In this document: positions 51,495-61,264 of the stretch, one piece after another | Position numbering within the stretch: position 1 is the stretch's first letter | How the letters are laid out: every line of letters starts with the position of its first letter | Origin: Bacteroidales bacterium | Lineage (GTDB): Bacteria > Bacteroidota > Bacteroidia > Bacteroidales > Rikenellaceae | NCBI GenBank assembly: GCA_910574205.1 | Contig: CAJSYJ010000004.1 | Span: 124,001 to 188,000, forward strand | Length of the DNA stretch: 64,000 nucleotides | Reading direction: 5' to 3' | Notes under the pieces: model-generated | What the model was told of the DNA's origin: nothing | The model's database searches: none | Seen by the model: the letters and a program-made list of their open reading frames with translations, nothing else | Made by a program: the position numbers and the translations under genes

Positions 51495-51790
51495 CCTCCG
51501 AGGAGGGGATTTACGCCGTGTCGCTACGCGACTTATGCGTCGTGACTGCTTTTGCGGCTCGGCAATTCGCAAGCGATTGTCCTCGCCTGTTGAAGCAGTA
51601 AGGGGAGGGTATAATCTATAAAACGGCGGCAGCCGTAGTTACGACCGCCGGACTTGCAAAACATTTGGACAGCGGATATACTATGCTAATTACTGCAATG
51701 TGCTCTAATCCTCCCCCCGCAAGGCGGGGGATTTAGGGAGTTGGTACAAATTGTACAACGTCGCAAGCCGTAGCAACCAACCGTCGGATT
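51495..51790. repeat. Diverged copies of the 41-kb intergenic repeat
   Basis: Segments related to the reverse complement of 41280-41515: CCTCCGAGGAGGGGAT at 51495, AGGGGAGGGTATAATCTATA with GGCAGCCGTAGTTACG from 51601, and a third, more diverged set after a CCCCCGC/GCGGGGG hairpin (51714-51730) with AAGCCGTAGCAACC. Each looks like hairpin head plus about 80 bp. It lies between the PHP remnant and the patatin gene. Confidence 0.55.
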
Positions 51791-51839
51791 TGTAAAACAA
51801 TAAGGTAAAGAATCCGCGCACCCAGACGTTTTAGAGTTG

Positions 51840-54137
51840 CTAATAATGCAGCCCCTTCGGGCCGAATATCGCGTATCCGAAATTGAATGTCAGATAGAGA
51901 TTGCGCCAGTTGTCGAAGCCGTATTTCGTCATCGAGAGACTTACCGGACCCGCACCGGTGTTGTATACTACCGACAGGTCGGACATGTAGTGCATGATCG
52001 AATCCTCGAACTTGTCGCGGAGCATGGCATAGACGCTCAGTCGCAGGTAGAGGCGGTTTATGATCTTTACCGTCGGCATGATGCCTGCGCCGACATATCT
52101 GTCGGCATGGAACTGCGGCATGTAGATCATGCGCGAGTGCAGCAGCGGCGAGTATTGCGGTGCCGATATGGTAGTGGCCTCGGGCGAGTCGAGCGACGAG
52201 TGGTTGGTGTATACTCCTTCTACCGAGTATCCGCACGAGAAGCGTCCGTTGCGCGAGACGTCGAAATACTGCTCCCACGACGCCTTGACGCCCCACCACT
52301 GGCGTATGTCGTCGATATAGTCCTCGTCGGTGGGTAGTATCAGCTCGTTGCGCGAGTCTCGCTCGTCGCGGCCGTAGACGTATATTCCCGAGAAGTTGAG
52401 GCGCGATCCGGTCGTAGGATATAGTATCTTGTCGAGCGAGGTGCGTTCGATCGCTATCTTGGGCGAGAGATATGTGAAGTGGGTGTACTGGCGCGACTTG
52501 TAATTCGACATGTCGTATCCGTAGGAGTTGCGTCCCATGTTTATCATGAAGTCGAATACGCTCTTTCGCGTCGGCGCCACGCCCACGCCGAACGAGAGGA
52601 AACTCTCCTTGGCCTTTATCTCCTCGGCGTTGTCGACTTCGGTAAGGTTGCCGAAATTGCCGTGCAGAGTGTTGGTTATGTTGAAGTTGTACGAGTAGTC
52701 GAAGAATACCGGATTGCGCGACATCGTGACGGTGCGCCCCTTCAATCGTATCATGGTGTAGATCGGACCGAGCAGCATATCGAGATTGGCCTGCTGCAAC
52801 ACCCGTCCCCACGACTGATAATCGACGCCTATGTATCCGAGGTTGAATGCCGTCGACGATATGTTTCCGCCGAAGTGGAGCGTGAGGCTGGGTTTGAGAT
52901 TCAGCGGCAGCGTCATGTCGAAGCGCCGCGTCGAGTCGTCGAACTCCATTTTGGGGAATCTTCCCGTCAGCGATGTGTTGGCCAGCAATAACATATAGTG
53001 GTCTGTAACATCGCCGAACGACAGTTGCGACATGTCGCTGCCCCTCTTGCGGTCGATCATCATGAATCGGTCGACCATCTGCTGCTGTCGCCGGCCTATG
53101 CCCTCGGTGCGTACCGACTGCGTGACGAGCTCGGGGCACCGCGCCTTGAACCGGTCGCGTCGCGCGGCGACCTCATCGGCGGCCGTGCGGCGACCGATCA
53201 TCGCCTCGATCCGCGGCATCATCTGCTTGGCATCGGCATATCCCAGATCGATGACGTAACGCCCCTGCGAGAAGTCGAGCGTCGATATGTCGACCGCGCG
53301 CTTTATCATCAGCGACCTATCTTCGGGCATGTCGTAGTCGGTGGGCATCGTGGCCAGTGTCATGGCCTGATCTATTACTGATACATTCTCGTCTATGGGT
53401 TCGTCGTCCTTGCCGCAGCGTGCGCCCAGAATTATGTCGGGGTGGAAGGCGTTGTCGAGCGTGCGCCACGGGAAGTTGTCGTACAGACCACCGTCGCAGA
53501 GTATCATCGAGTCGATCTCGACAGGCGGGAAGACCACCGGTATGGCCATCGACGCGCGCACGGCGAGTGCCAGATCGCCCGATTTGAGCTCGACGGCGCG
53601 GTGGCGGTTGACGTCGGTGGCCATGCAGCGGAAGGGCACCATTAGCTTATCGAAGTCGCCGCGGCAGGCGACGCTCGCCGGCTTGAAGAGTTGCAGCAGC
53701 GCCATGTCTATCTGCGAGGTGTTTATCATCGAGCGCGGTATGTTGAGTCGCTTGCGTCCCGAGTTGAGCTTCATGTCGCGGTCGGTCGACAGCATGATGT
53801 TGAGCATGCCGTGCATGCGGTCGCGGTCGCGATAGTAGTAGTAATACTTGTCGTCGATGCGCCCCGAGACCCACTTCTCGGGTTGTCCCGAGAGTACGAT
53901 GTTCTCCATTTCGTCGGGCGAGTATCCCGCAGCGTAGAGTGCTGCCACTATGGCTCCGATAGATGTTCCCGCGATGCAGTCTATCGGGATGCCGTGCTCT
54001 TCCAGTGCGCGTATCACGCCGATATGATACAGTCCTTTCGCTCCGCCGCCGCTCAGTACCAGACCGACGCTCTGCGAGCTGGCGATGCTCGGAGCGAGGA
54101 GCGAAAAGATCATAAACGCGACGAAAATTCTTCTCAT
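51840..54137 (-). CDS. Patatin-like phospholipase fused to an outer-membrane barrel
   Basis: About 765 residues. The start at 54137 (MRRIFVAFMIFSLLAPSIASSQ) gives a signal peptide; a longer frame to 54209 lacks support. The patatin domain (about 25-330) has the oxyanion motif SGGGAKGLYHIG, the nucleophile in GTSIGA (G-x-S-x-G) and the catalytic Asp in CDGGLYDNF. After a POTRA-like linker (SYMLLLANTSLTG and neighbours) the C-terminal about 400 residues alternate as barrel strands and resemble BamA/TamA-type surface antigens. Probably an outer-membrane lipolytic enzyme, exported or exposed by its own barrel. Divergent from pheS. Confidence 0.9.
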   Translation of the reverse strand: MRRIFVAFMIFSLLAPSIASSQSVGLVLSGGGAKGLYHIGVIRALEEHGIPIDCIAGTSIGAIVAALYAAGYSPDEMENIVLSGQPEKWVSGRIDDKYYYYYRDRDRMHGMLNIMLSTDRDMKLNSGRKRLNIPRSMINTSQIDMALLQLFKPASVACRGDFDKLMVPFRCMATDVNRHRAVELKSGDLALAVRASMAIPVVFPPVEIDSMILCDGGLYDNFPWRTLDNAFHPDIILGARCGKDDEPIDENVSVIDQAMTLATMPTDYDMPEDRSLMIKRAVDISTLDFSQGRYVIDLGYADAKQMMPRIEAMIGRRTAADEVAARRDRFKARCPELVTQSVRTEGIGRRQQQMVDRFMMIDRKRGSDMSQLSFGDVTDHYMLLLANTSLTGRFPKMEFDDSTRRFDMTLPLNLKPSLTLHFGGNISSTAFNLGYIGVDYQSWGRVLQQANLDMLLGPIYTMIRLKGRTVTMSRNPVFFDYSYNFNITNTLHGNFGNLTEVDNAEEIKAKESFLSFGVGVAPTRKSVFDFMINMGRNSYGYDMSNYKSRQYTHFTYLSPKIAIERTSLDKILYPTTGSRLNFSGIYVYGRDERDSRNELILPTDEDYIDDIRQWWGVKASWEQYFDVSRNGRFSCGYSVEGVYTNHSSLDSPEATTISAPQYSPLLHSRMIYMPQFHADRYVGAGIMPTVKIINRLYLRLSVYAMLRDKFEDSIMHYMSDLSVVYNTGAGPVSLSMTKYGFDNWRNLYLTFNFGYAIFGPKGLHY

Positions 54138-54152
54138 ATCATATTTTTTTGA

Positions 54153-54160
54153 TACCTTTG
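54153..54160 (+). promoter_or_regulatory. -7 box of pheS
   Basis: TACCTTTG (exact TAnnTTTG), 61 nt before the pheS ATG. Confidence 0.5.
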
Positions 54161-54179
54161 TAACGTAATATATACATTG

Positions 54180-54209
54180 CAAATGTAATGTTTTTCGACA
54201 AAACGACAA
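54180..54209 (-). promoter_or_regulatory. Promoter of the patatin gene
   Basis: Minus strand: TTG (54207-54209) and TACATTTG (54180-54187), 19-nt spacer. It overlaps the pheS leader, so the two divergent promoters share about 60 bp. Confidence 0.65.
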
Positions 54210-54221
54210 GTAGATTATACC

Positions 54222-55247
54222 ATGACAGACAGAATTAACGATCTTTTGACCCGCATAGAGTCATTCGCTCCCGCTACGGCCGCTCAGGTCGAGGAGTTCC
54301 GCATAGCTCTGCTGGGCAAAAAGGGCGAGATAGCGGCGCTGATGGATGAGTTCAAGGGAGTTGCTCCCGAGCTCAAACGCGAGCTGGGGCAGAAACTCAA
54401 CCGTTTGAAGAGTGCGGCCGTGTCGCGTATCGAGGAGTTGAAGAGCACGGTCGGCGCCCGGGAGGATGCCGGCTCGGCCCGAATCGACGACATGACGCGT
54501 CCGGGCAGCGACGGACATATCGGCTCGCGCCACCCCATATCGCTCGTGAAAAACCGCATCGTCGAGATATTCTCGCGACTGGGTTATACGGTGGCCGACG
54601 GACCCGAGATCGAGGACGACTGGCATGTCTTCTCGGCTCTGAACTTTCCGCCCGAACATCCGGCGCGCGACATGCAGGATACGTTCTTCATCGAGAAGAA
54701 TCCCGACGTGGTGCTGCGCACCCATACCTCGTCCATTCAGGTCAGAACTATGGAGCGCCAGAAGCCGCCTATCCGCGTGATATGCCCCGGCCGCGTATTC
54801 CGCAACGAGGCCATATCGTATCGTGCGCACTGCATATTCCACCAGATCGAGGGTCTCTATATCGACCGCAACGTCTCGTTCGCCGACATGAAGCAGTCGA
54901 TCCTCTACTTCGCCAAGGAGCTCTTCGGCGAGAAGACCGAGATTCGCATGCGCCCCTCGTATTTCCCCTTTACCGAGCCTTCGGCCGAGGTCGACGTTTC
55001 GTGCAGCATCTGCGGCGGCAAGGGCTGCGGCGTATGCAAGGGCACGGGCTGGTTGGAGATCATGGGCTGCGGTATGGTCGACCCCAATGTGTTGGAGGCC
55101 AACGGTATCGACCCCAACGAGTATTCGGGATTCGCCTTTGGTATGGGTATTGAGCGCATAGCCATGCTCAAATACGGCGTGGGCGACCTGCGTCTCTATT
55201 TCGAAAACGACGTCAGATTCCTCAACCAGTTCGATAGCGCATTGTAG
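54222..55247 (+). CDS. pheS: Phenylalanyl-tRNA synthetase alpha subunit
   Basis: A 341-residue class II synthetase subunit. The N-terminal coiled coil (1-about 85) binds tRNA. Motif 2 is in HTSSIQVRTME and FRNEAISYRAHCIFHQIEG; motif 3 in GFAFGMGIERIAMLKYG. A zinc-ribbon-like CSICGGKGCGVCKGTG lies at about 265-280 and is common in this subunit in Bacteroidetes. pheT is not adjacent, as is usual in this phylum. Confidence 0.96.
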   Translation: MTDRINDLLTRIESFAPATAAQVEEFRIALLGKKGEIAALMDEFKGVAPELKRELGQKLNRLKSAAVSRIEELKSTVGAREDAGSARIDDMTRPGSDGHIGSRHPISLVKNRIVEIFSRLGYTVADGPEIEDDWHVFSALNFPPEHPARDMQDTFFIEKNPDVVLRTHTSSIQVRTMERQKPPIRVICPGRVFRNEAISYRAHCIFHQIEGLYIDRNVSFADMKQSILYFAKELFGEKTEIRMRPSYFPFTEPSAEVDVSCSICGGKGCGVCKGTGWLEIMGCGMVDPNVLEANGIDPNEYSGFAFGMGIERIAMLKYGVGDLRLYFENDVRFLNQFDSAL

Positions 55248-55329
55248 TGCGCTTCGCAGCTGCCTGCGGGCAGCGGGAGGTACTGAGTATCGTAACGGCG
55301 CACGAAGCGAATATCTGTATCGACGACGG

Positions 55330-57105
55330 GTGGAAAGAGTTTTGAAACATATCTGCATCGCGATCGTTGCGGTCGTGTTTCTGAGCGGGTTCGCAACATA
55401 CGGCCGACCCGCCCGGAAAGCTCGCGAACACCTATCTGCGAACAATGATCGACGAACCGAATACCCCGATTCTCTGCGCCTTACGTATCTTTACATAGAC
55501 GGTATCGAAGCGCTCGACATAGCCGGCGACACGCTGCTCGCCGAGCGGTTGTGGCGGCAGGCCGTAGCCGAGGATTCGACCTACGCGCCGGCGTTGTACC
55601 GCCTCGCGCAGCTCACGGCCGCGAGGGGCGATACGAAGGGTGCCGCCGCTCTGGCTGCGAGGGTATATCGTGCCGACTCCGCCGACAGGTGGTATGCGCA
55701 ACTCTATGCCCGTGCACTGCTCTCCGAGGGCAGCTATGCCGAGGCGCTGCCGCTTTACCGGCGTCTTACGGCTATCGATCCGCACGATCCCGACAACTAC
55801 CGTATTCTGGCCCTGCTGTATGCACGCATGCAGCTGCCGTTTTCGGCCATTGCCACGCTCGATACGGCGCAGATGCGCTTCGGCCGTCATCGCGAGCTTA
55901 GCGACATGAAGCAGCAGCTGCTCTTCACGACCGGACAGTTCGAGAAGGCCGTTACGGAGGGGCGTCGCATGGTCGAGAGTTTTCCCTACGACGTCGAGTC
56001 GTATATATCTCTGAGCGAAGCCTATTCGGCTACGGGCAGGGATTCGCTGGCTCATGCCGCGCTGAACGATGCCTTGAAGATCGATTCGACCGATCTCAAT
56101 GTATGGCAGGCTCTGGGGCACTTCTACGAGCAGCGTCGACGTTACCGCGACTACCTCGCCGTCGAGCGTCGTCTGTTCGCCGACGACCGCATACCGCTCT
56201 CCAAGAAGATAGAACGTTTCGATCGGCTGACATCCAATGTCGATTTCTACCGCGAACACTATTTCCGCATCAACGATCTGGCCTCGACGCTGGCCGTGCG
56301 CTATCCCCAGAGCAGGGATGTCGTGGCGCTCTACGGGCGTCATCTGACGGCCACGGGCAATATCGATCATGCGTTGGAGTACTACAAGCGTCATCTCGAC
56401 GACGAGAATCCCGATCTCGAGCTATACATGGCCGTCATCCAGATCGAGTCGTATCTGCAACATACCGACTCCATGTCGCACTACCTCGACCGTGCCCTGC
56501 GGCTCTTCCCCGACAATGCGGCGTTGCTTGCCGACATGGGACATCTGAAAGGCATCGAGGAGCGATACGACGAGGCTGTCGCCAGCTACCGCGAGGCGCT
56601 TCGCTTCGCCGACAACGATACGCTGCGCGGCGAGCTGTGGGGTTATATAGGCGACGCATACCACATGAAGGGCGACATGCGCCGCACGTGGCGTGCCTAC
56701 GACCGTTCGCTGTCGTACTATCCCGACAACGCCTCGGTAATGAACAACTACGCCTATTTTCTGACGTTGGAGAATCGCAGTCTGGACCGTGCGCTCGACA
56801 TGGCCGAGAGGGTAATGAAGATCGAAGGCTCGAATCCGACTTTCATCGATACCTACGCATGGGTGCTATACAAGATAGGCCGTCTCGACGAGGCCAAGCG
56901 CGCCATGCAGCAGGCCCTTTCGCTCGATACCCGCCGAAGCGCCGATCTGGCGGCGCATTACGGCGACATACTCTGGGATCTGGGCGAGACGTTCATGGCC
57001 GAAACATACTGGCAGCGAGCCGTCGAACGGGGCTTCGACGCCGAGCGTATGAAGACTCACGTCGAGCAGATGAAACAACGATTCTCAGACGAGGATAAAC
57101 GATAG
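55330..57105 (+). CDS. Tetratricopeptide-repeat protein, exported
   Basis: A 591-residue protein starting at a GTG (55330) followed by a hydrophobic stretch (ICIAIVAVVFLSGFATYG) that should be a signal peptide or anchor. At least ten TPR units are visible from about residue 75 to 570 (APALYRLAQLTAARGDTKGA, AEALPLYRRLTAIDPHDPDNY and GDMRRTWRAYDRSLSYYPDN). It is the first gene of a run with the EnvC-like protein, ybeY and mnmG with gaps of 6 bp or less, so it may act in the envelope, perhaps as a scaffold in cell division (inference). Confidence 0.8.
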   Translation: MERVLKHICIAIVAVVFLSGFATYGRPARKAREHLSANNDRRTEYPDSLRLTYLYIDGIEALDIAGDTLLAERLWRQAVAEDSTYAPALYRLAQLTAARGDTKGAAALAARVYRADSADRWYAQLYARALLSEGSYAEALPLYRRLTAIDPHDPDNYRILALLYARMQLPFSAIATLDTAQMRFGRHRELSDMKQQLLFTTGQFEKAVTEGRRMVESFPYDVESYISLSEAYSATGRDSLAHAALNDALKIDSTDLNVWQALGHFYEQRRRYRDYLAVERRLFADDRIPLSKKIERFDRLTSNVDFYREHYFRINDLASTLAVRYPQSRDVVALYGRHLTATGNIDHALEYYKRHLDDENPDLELYMAVIQIESYLQHTDSMSHYLDRALRLFPDNAALLADMGHLKGIEERYDEAVASYREALRFADNDTLRGELWGYIGDAYHMKGDMRRTWRAYDRSLSYYPDNASVMNNYAYFLTLENRSLDRALDMAERVMKIEGSNPTFIDTYAWVLYKIGRLDEAKRAMQQALSLDTRRSADLAAHYGDILWDLGETFMAETYWQRAVERGFDAERMKTHVEQMKQRFSDEDKR

Positions 57106-57111
57106 ACCGAC

Positions 57112-58272
57112 ATGACCCGTAAAACCGTATTACTGACCCGATTGTTATTGTTCTCTGCGGTGTGTGCCGCTCTGTTGGCAGGCGGCGGAGCCTATGCGCA
57201 GAAGTCCGGCGGCAAGGCCAAAAGCTCGGGCGCCGTCGACAGGCAGCGAGCCAAGGTCGAGAGTTTCCGTCGCGATCTGGAAGAGTGCAAGCGCCGCATG
57301 AAGCAGATAGCAGCCTCGAAGTCGTCGGCCTCGAAGCAGATCGACGAGCTGCGCACGCAGATGAACCTGCGCAACGGTCTTATACGCGAGACTCAGGCCG
57401 AAGCCTCCTTGCTGCGCCGCGAGATCGAGACTAACGACTCGCTTGTCACGGTGTTGGGCGGAGAGCTGCAACGCAACCGCGAGCTCTATGCCGAAATGGT
57501 GCGCGAGGCGTGGCGCAACTACCGGCAGAACAACTATACTACATATCTCTTTTCGTCCGACGGCGTGGGCGATGCCGTGCGTCGCGCCGCCAATATCCGC
57601 CGCATCGCCGAGCTCAGAGCGCAGCGTGCCTCGCAAATCGAGCAGGAGGAGCAGGAGCTGGCCGAGTACCGCGCCGTCCTGAACCGCCGCAAACACGAGT
57701 TGGATTCGGTCGAGATATCGCTCGCCTCGCAACGCAATGCCCTGCAAGGCGATATATCCGAGCTGCGTCGCAAGATAGGCTCTCTTTCGGCCAAGGAGAA
57801 GAAGACCATTGCCGAGCGCAACGACAAGCAGAAGCGTCTCGACGGCGCCATAGCCGAGTTGCAGCGTCTGACGCGCGGCAACAAGGTCGGCGACGACTTC
57901 TCGGCCAAGACCTCCAACCTCAATCTACCCGTGGTCGGAGGCTCTGTCAGCCGCTACCGCAACAATATGGCCGACATAAAGGGCAAGCCCGGCGCCAAGG
58001 TCGTGACCATATACGACGGCAAGGTGGTGCGTGTGGAGAAGGATATAACCAACCACTACTCGGTCTTCGTGGCTCACGGCGGTTACATATCGACTTATGT
58101 GCATCTGAGCGACGTGTGCGTCGCATACGGCGACAAGATAACGAGAAATCAGCAGATAGGCACGATCGGCATCGGCATCGACGACAACGGCCGCGAGAGC
58201 GCATTCATGCACTTCGCCATATACGACCGCACGGGTGCCAAGATGAGCGCTGCCAACTGTTTCAAAAAATAG
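57112..58272 (+). CDS. envC: EnvC-like murein hydrolase activator (LytM/M23 fold)
   Basis: A 386-residue secreted protein: signal peptide (about 1-30, ending GGGAYAQKS), a long coiled coil (about 40-260 with EECKRRMKQIAASKSSASKQ and EEQELAEYRAVLNRRKHEL) and a C-terminal LytM domain. The LytM domain is degenerate: STYVHLSDV and AFMHFAIYD keep His where active M23 enzymes have HLxx and HLHFE, but the full Zn set is not present. This fits amidase activators of the EnvC type rather than an active endopeptidase. It follows the TPR gene by 6 bp. Confidence 0.85.
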   Translation: MTRKTVLLTRLLLFSAVCAALLAGGGAYAQKSGGKAKSSGAVDRQRAKVESFRRDLEECKRRMKQIAASKSSASKQIDELRTQMNLRNGLIRETQAEASLLRREIETNDSLVTVLGGELQRNRELYAEMVREAWRNYRQNNYTTYLFSSDGVGDAVRRAANIRRIAELRAQRASQIEQEEQELAEYRAVLNRRKHELDSVEISLASQRNALQGDISELRRKIGSLSAKEKKTIAERNDKQKRLDGAIAELQRLTRGNKVGDDFSAKTSNLNLPVVGGSVSRYRNNMADIKGKPGAKVVTIYDGKVVRVEKDITNHYSVFVAHGGYISTYVHLSDVCVAYGDKITRNQQIGTIGIGIDDNGRESAFMHFAIYDRTGAKMSAANCFKK

Positions 58273-58277
58273 CTGCT

Positions 58278-58733
58278 ATGGCAATAAGATTCTATAACGA
58301 GGGCACCGATTACCGCTTTCCGGCCAAGCGCATCGTCACGCGCTGGCTGCGTGAAGTGGCCGCCGCCGAGGGGTATCGGATAGGAGATATCAACTATATA
58401 TTCTGTTCGTCGGAATACCACCGCGACATCAACCGGCAGTTTCTCGGCCACGATTACTTTACCGACGTGATTACGTTCGACGAGAGCGACCGGCGCGAGA
58501 GCCGCATCGTGGGCGGCGAGGTCTATATCGACGTGGATACGGTCATCGACAACGCACGTATCTATCGCGCTATTCCGACTACCGAGATGCGGCGCGTGGT
58601 GGTTCACGGCCTGCTGCATCTGTGCGGTCAGCGCGACAAGTCCGCCTCGGCATCCGTGATGATGCGCCGCAAGGAGAACCGCTATCTGAAATCGTTGAAC
58701 CGCATGCTCTGCGACCCGCGAAATGACGATTAG
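58278..58733 (+). CDS. ybeY: Endoribonuclease YbeY
   Basis: A 151-residue metal-dependent RNase in 16S rRNA maturation and ribosome quality control. The start at 58278 (MAIRFYNEGTDYRF) is 5 bp after envC. The zinc site reads HGLLHLCGQRDKS; the third His of the usual H-G-x-L-H-L-x-G-Y-D-H is replaced, a substitution I believe is common in Bacteroidetes. It overlaps mnmG by 11 bp. Confidence 0.92.
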   Translation: MAIRFYNEGTDYRFPAKRIVTRWLREVAAAEGYRIGDINYIFCSSEYHRDINRQFLGHDYFTDVITFDESDRRESRIVGGEVYIDVDTVIDNARIYRAIPTTEMRRVVVHGLLHLCGQRDKSASASVMMRRKENRYLKSLNRMLCDPRNDD

Positions 58734-60606
58734 CTACGATATCATAGTCATCGGTGCGGGACATGCCGGCTGCGAAGCCGCCTCGGCCGCAGCACGCATG
58801 GGTTCGCGCACGCTGCTGCTGACGATGGATATGGCCAAGATTGCCGACATGTCGTGCAATCCGGCCATAGGAGGCGTTGCCAAAGGTCAGATCGTCAGAG
58901 AGATCGATGCTCTGGGCGGCATGACGGGACGCATCGCCGACCTTACCTCCGTCCAGTTCCGCATGCTCAACCGCTCGAAGGGAGCCGCCATGTGGAGCCC
59001 GCGCGCGCAGTGCGACAAGCGCGAGTTCTCGCAGCAGTGGAGACGCACGCTCGAAAACACCGTAAACCTCTATATTTGGCAGGATGCCGCCACGGAGATA
59101 CTCTTCGATACCTCGGATGCCGGACGCCGCGTAAAGGGCGTAAAAACGCGCATGGGCGTCGAGTTCGAGTGCCGTGCCGTCATCCTTACCGCAGGTACGT
59201 TCCTCGCGGGCGAAATGTATTGCGGAGGATCGCATGCCGAGGGCGGTCGTGCGGGCGACGCAGCCTCGACGGGCATTACCGAGTCGCTCGTCGCCATAGG
59301 CTTCGAGGCCGGCAGAATGAAGACCGGCACGCCGGCGCGTCTCGATGCGCGTACCATAAACTTCGAGATTTTAGAGCCGCAATGGGGAGACGAGAATCCG
59401 TCTAAATTCTCGTTCGATCCTGATATACAGCCAGTTAAGAATCAACTACCGTGCTTTCTCGTACATACCTCGGCACAAGTGCACGACATTCTGCGCGGCG
59501 GCTTCGACCGTTCGCCCTTGTTCGACGGCACTATCCGCGGTATAGGACCGCGCTATTGTCCCAGCATCGAGGATAAGCTGCGTACATTCGCCGACCGCGA
59601 CTCGCACCAGCTCTTTCTCGAACCCGAGGGACGCAGCACCAACGAATACTACCTCAACGGCTTTTCGTCGTCGCTGCCGTGGGAGGTGCAGTTGGAGGCG
59701 CTGCACGGCATACGCGGCTTCGAGGATCTGCATATCTATCGTCCGGGTTACGCTATCGAGTACGATTACTTTCCTCCTACGCAGCTGCACCATTCGCTGG
59801 CGACGAAGCTCGTCGACAACCTTTTTTTCGCCGGCCAGATCAACGGTACGACGGGTTACGAGGAGGCTGCGGCGCAGGGTCTTGTCGCAGGCATCAATGC
59901 CCACCGCATGCTTGCCGGTAGGGCTCCTTTCGTCCTTGCGCGTGACCAGGCCTATATAGGTGTTCTTATCGACGACCTCGTAACCAAAGGTGTCGACGAA
60001 CCGTACCGCATGTTTACCTCGCGTGCCGAGTACCGCATCCTGCTGCGGCAGGACAATGCCGATATGCGACTTACCGAAAAAGGCTACGAATTGGGTCTTG
60101 TCAGCGAGAGAATGCACCGTATTTTCCTCGAAAAAAAATCGTCCGTAGAATCGCTTGTACGATTCCTGCGCGAGCAGAGCATCAAAGCAGGCGAAATCGA
60201 CGACTATTTGAAATCGATCTCTTCGGAGCCTATGACGCAAGGCCGACGCATCTACGACATCGTCTTGCGTAGCGATGTCCATATTTCGGATCTGGCAAGG
60301 GTTGTTCCCAAACTGCAAAGATATCTTCTCGATAACGCCGTCTCTGCCGAGGCTGTCGAACAGGCCGAGATCGAAATCAAGTATCATGGCTATATCGAAC
60401 GTGAGAAGTTCATCGCACAAAAGCTCCACCGGCTCGAAAACATCTCCATTCCTGCCGACTTCGATTTTACCTCACTCAACTCCCTCACTATCGAGGCGCG
60501 TCAGAAACTATCCCGCATCCGTCCTCTTACTATCGGGCAGGCTTCACGCATACCTGGGGTTTCGCCGGCGGATATTAATGTATTATTGATCAAGTTCGGC
60601 CGGTAA
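58723..60606 (+). CDS. mnmG: tRNA uridine-5-carboxymethylaminomethyl modification enzyme MnmG
   Basis: A 627-residue FAD enzyme that, with MnmE, modifies wobble U34 of tRNAs. The dinucleotide-binding start DIIVIGAGHAGCEAASAAARMG, CNPAIGGVAKGQIVREIDALGG, a GRMKTGTPARLD segment and the C-terminal TIGQASRIPGVSPADINVLL are diagnostic. The length is usual. Historically gidA is the gene next to oriC in several bacteria, and here it is about 8 kb from the candidate origin. Confidence 0.97.
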   Translation: MTISYDIIVIGAGHAGCEAASAAARMGSRTLLLTMDMAKIADMSCNPAIGGVAKGQIVREIDALGGMTGRIADLTSVQFRMLNRSKGAAMWSPRAQCDKREFSQQWRRTLENTVNLYIWQDAATEILFDTSDAGRRVKGVKTRMGVEFECRAVILTAGTFLAGEMYCGGSHAEGGRAGDAASTGITESLVAIGFEAGRMKTGTPARLDARTINFEILEPQWGDENPSKFSFDPDIQPVKNQLPCFLVHTSAQVHDILRGGFDRSPLFDGTIRGIGPRYCPSIEDKLRTFADRDSHQLFLEPEGRSTNEYYLNGFSSSLPWEVQLEALHGIRGFEDLHIYRPGYAIEYDYFPPTQLHHSLATKLVDNLFFAGQINGTTGYEEAAAQGLVAGINAHRMLAGRAPFVLARDQAYIGVLIDDLVTKGVDEPYRMFTSRAEYRILLRQDNADMRLTEKGYELGLVSERMHRIFLEKKSSVESLVRFLREQSIKAGEIDDYLKSISSEPMTQGRRIYDIVLRSDVHISDLARVVPKLQRYLLDNAVSAEAVEQAEIEIKYHGYIEREKFIAQKLHRLENISIPADFDFTSLNSLTIEARQKLSRIRPLTIGQASRIPGVSPADINVLLIKFGR

Positions 60607-60639
60607 TTTTTCGTGAAAAGCAATCATTTGCTTCCGCGC

Positions 60640-61140
60640 CTCGTCGTTCGACAATGTGGAATACGTCAAGTATGCCACATCGTCTCTCTCCGTCGTTGCG
60701 TTGCAACTAATTGCTTTTGACGAAAAATTGGCTATTGATTTGGCTGTGCTTTTCTTTATAAGAGGCATTCTACTGCCGCGCACTCAATCTCCCGAACGGG
60801 TAGTACAGACGTAAGTCCCGTTCGGGAGATTTTCGTTATCGTTCATTTCATCCACTTTTTCTCGCTGCGGCAAAGCCAAAATAAATTTCGTTTTGCCCAT
60901 TCGGCTAAACGAAAAAGATGTAAAAAACAATTGATGAAATTTTTTCATGAAATAGCCGTGTCTGCGTCCTCCGCTTGTCGCTCGGCAATGAGCACAGTAC
61001 GCCGAGTACAGTCCAACGCCTCGCTCGGTCGCAGAGTTGCATATACAGCAGTTTGACGAAAAATAGGGTTTTTGTTCATTTTTTATTATAATCGGCATTC
61101 TATTGCCGCGTTCTCAATCTCGCGAACGAGATTGTAGGTC
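60640..61140. repeat. Two diverged copies of a repeat with hairpin ends
   Basis: Copy A (about 60640-60831) and copy B (about 60960-61140) share CTCGTCG/CTTGTCG, TTTGACGAAAAAT (60713-60726 and 61050-61063) and GGCATTCTA-C/T-TGCCGCG followed by CTCAATCTC-CGAACG. Copy A ends in a perfect 15-bp stem (60786-60800 with 60817-60831); copy B in AATCTCG-CGAA-CGAGATT. Minus-strand frames beginning ATGCC at the shared box show weak similarity (FSSK/N, CN-x-x-TER), so these may be remnants of small paralogous genes. This is the only content of the 710-bp mnmG-ilvE gap apart from the palindrome at 61265. Confidence 0.5.
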
Positions 61141-61264
61141 GAGTATATCATATCTGCCCATCCATTTCTGACGGCATGTTATGGGGTTACTTATCGCTAT
61201 TCAACGATTTTGGGACGTATGTTTTCAACTATTGTCCATACGAGATCTCTGCAATGCTCTAAAT

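Noticed and set aside
58278..58733. ybeY inactivated by loss of a zinc-binding His
   Set aside because: The rest of the motif is intact and, as far as I know, the same change is common in this phylum, so it is likely a lineage variant.
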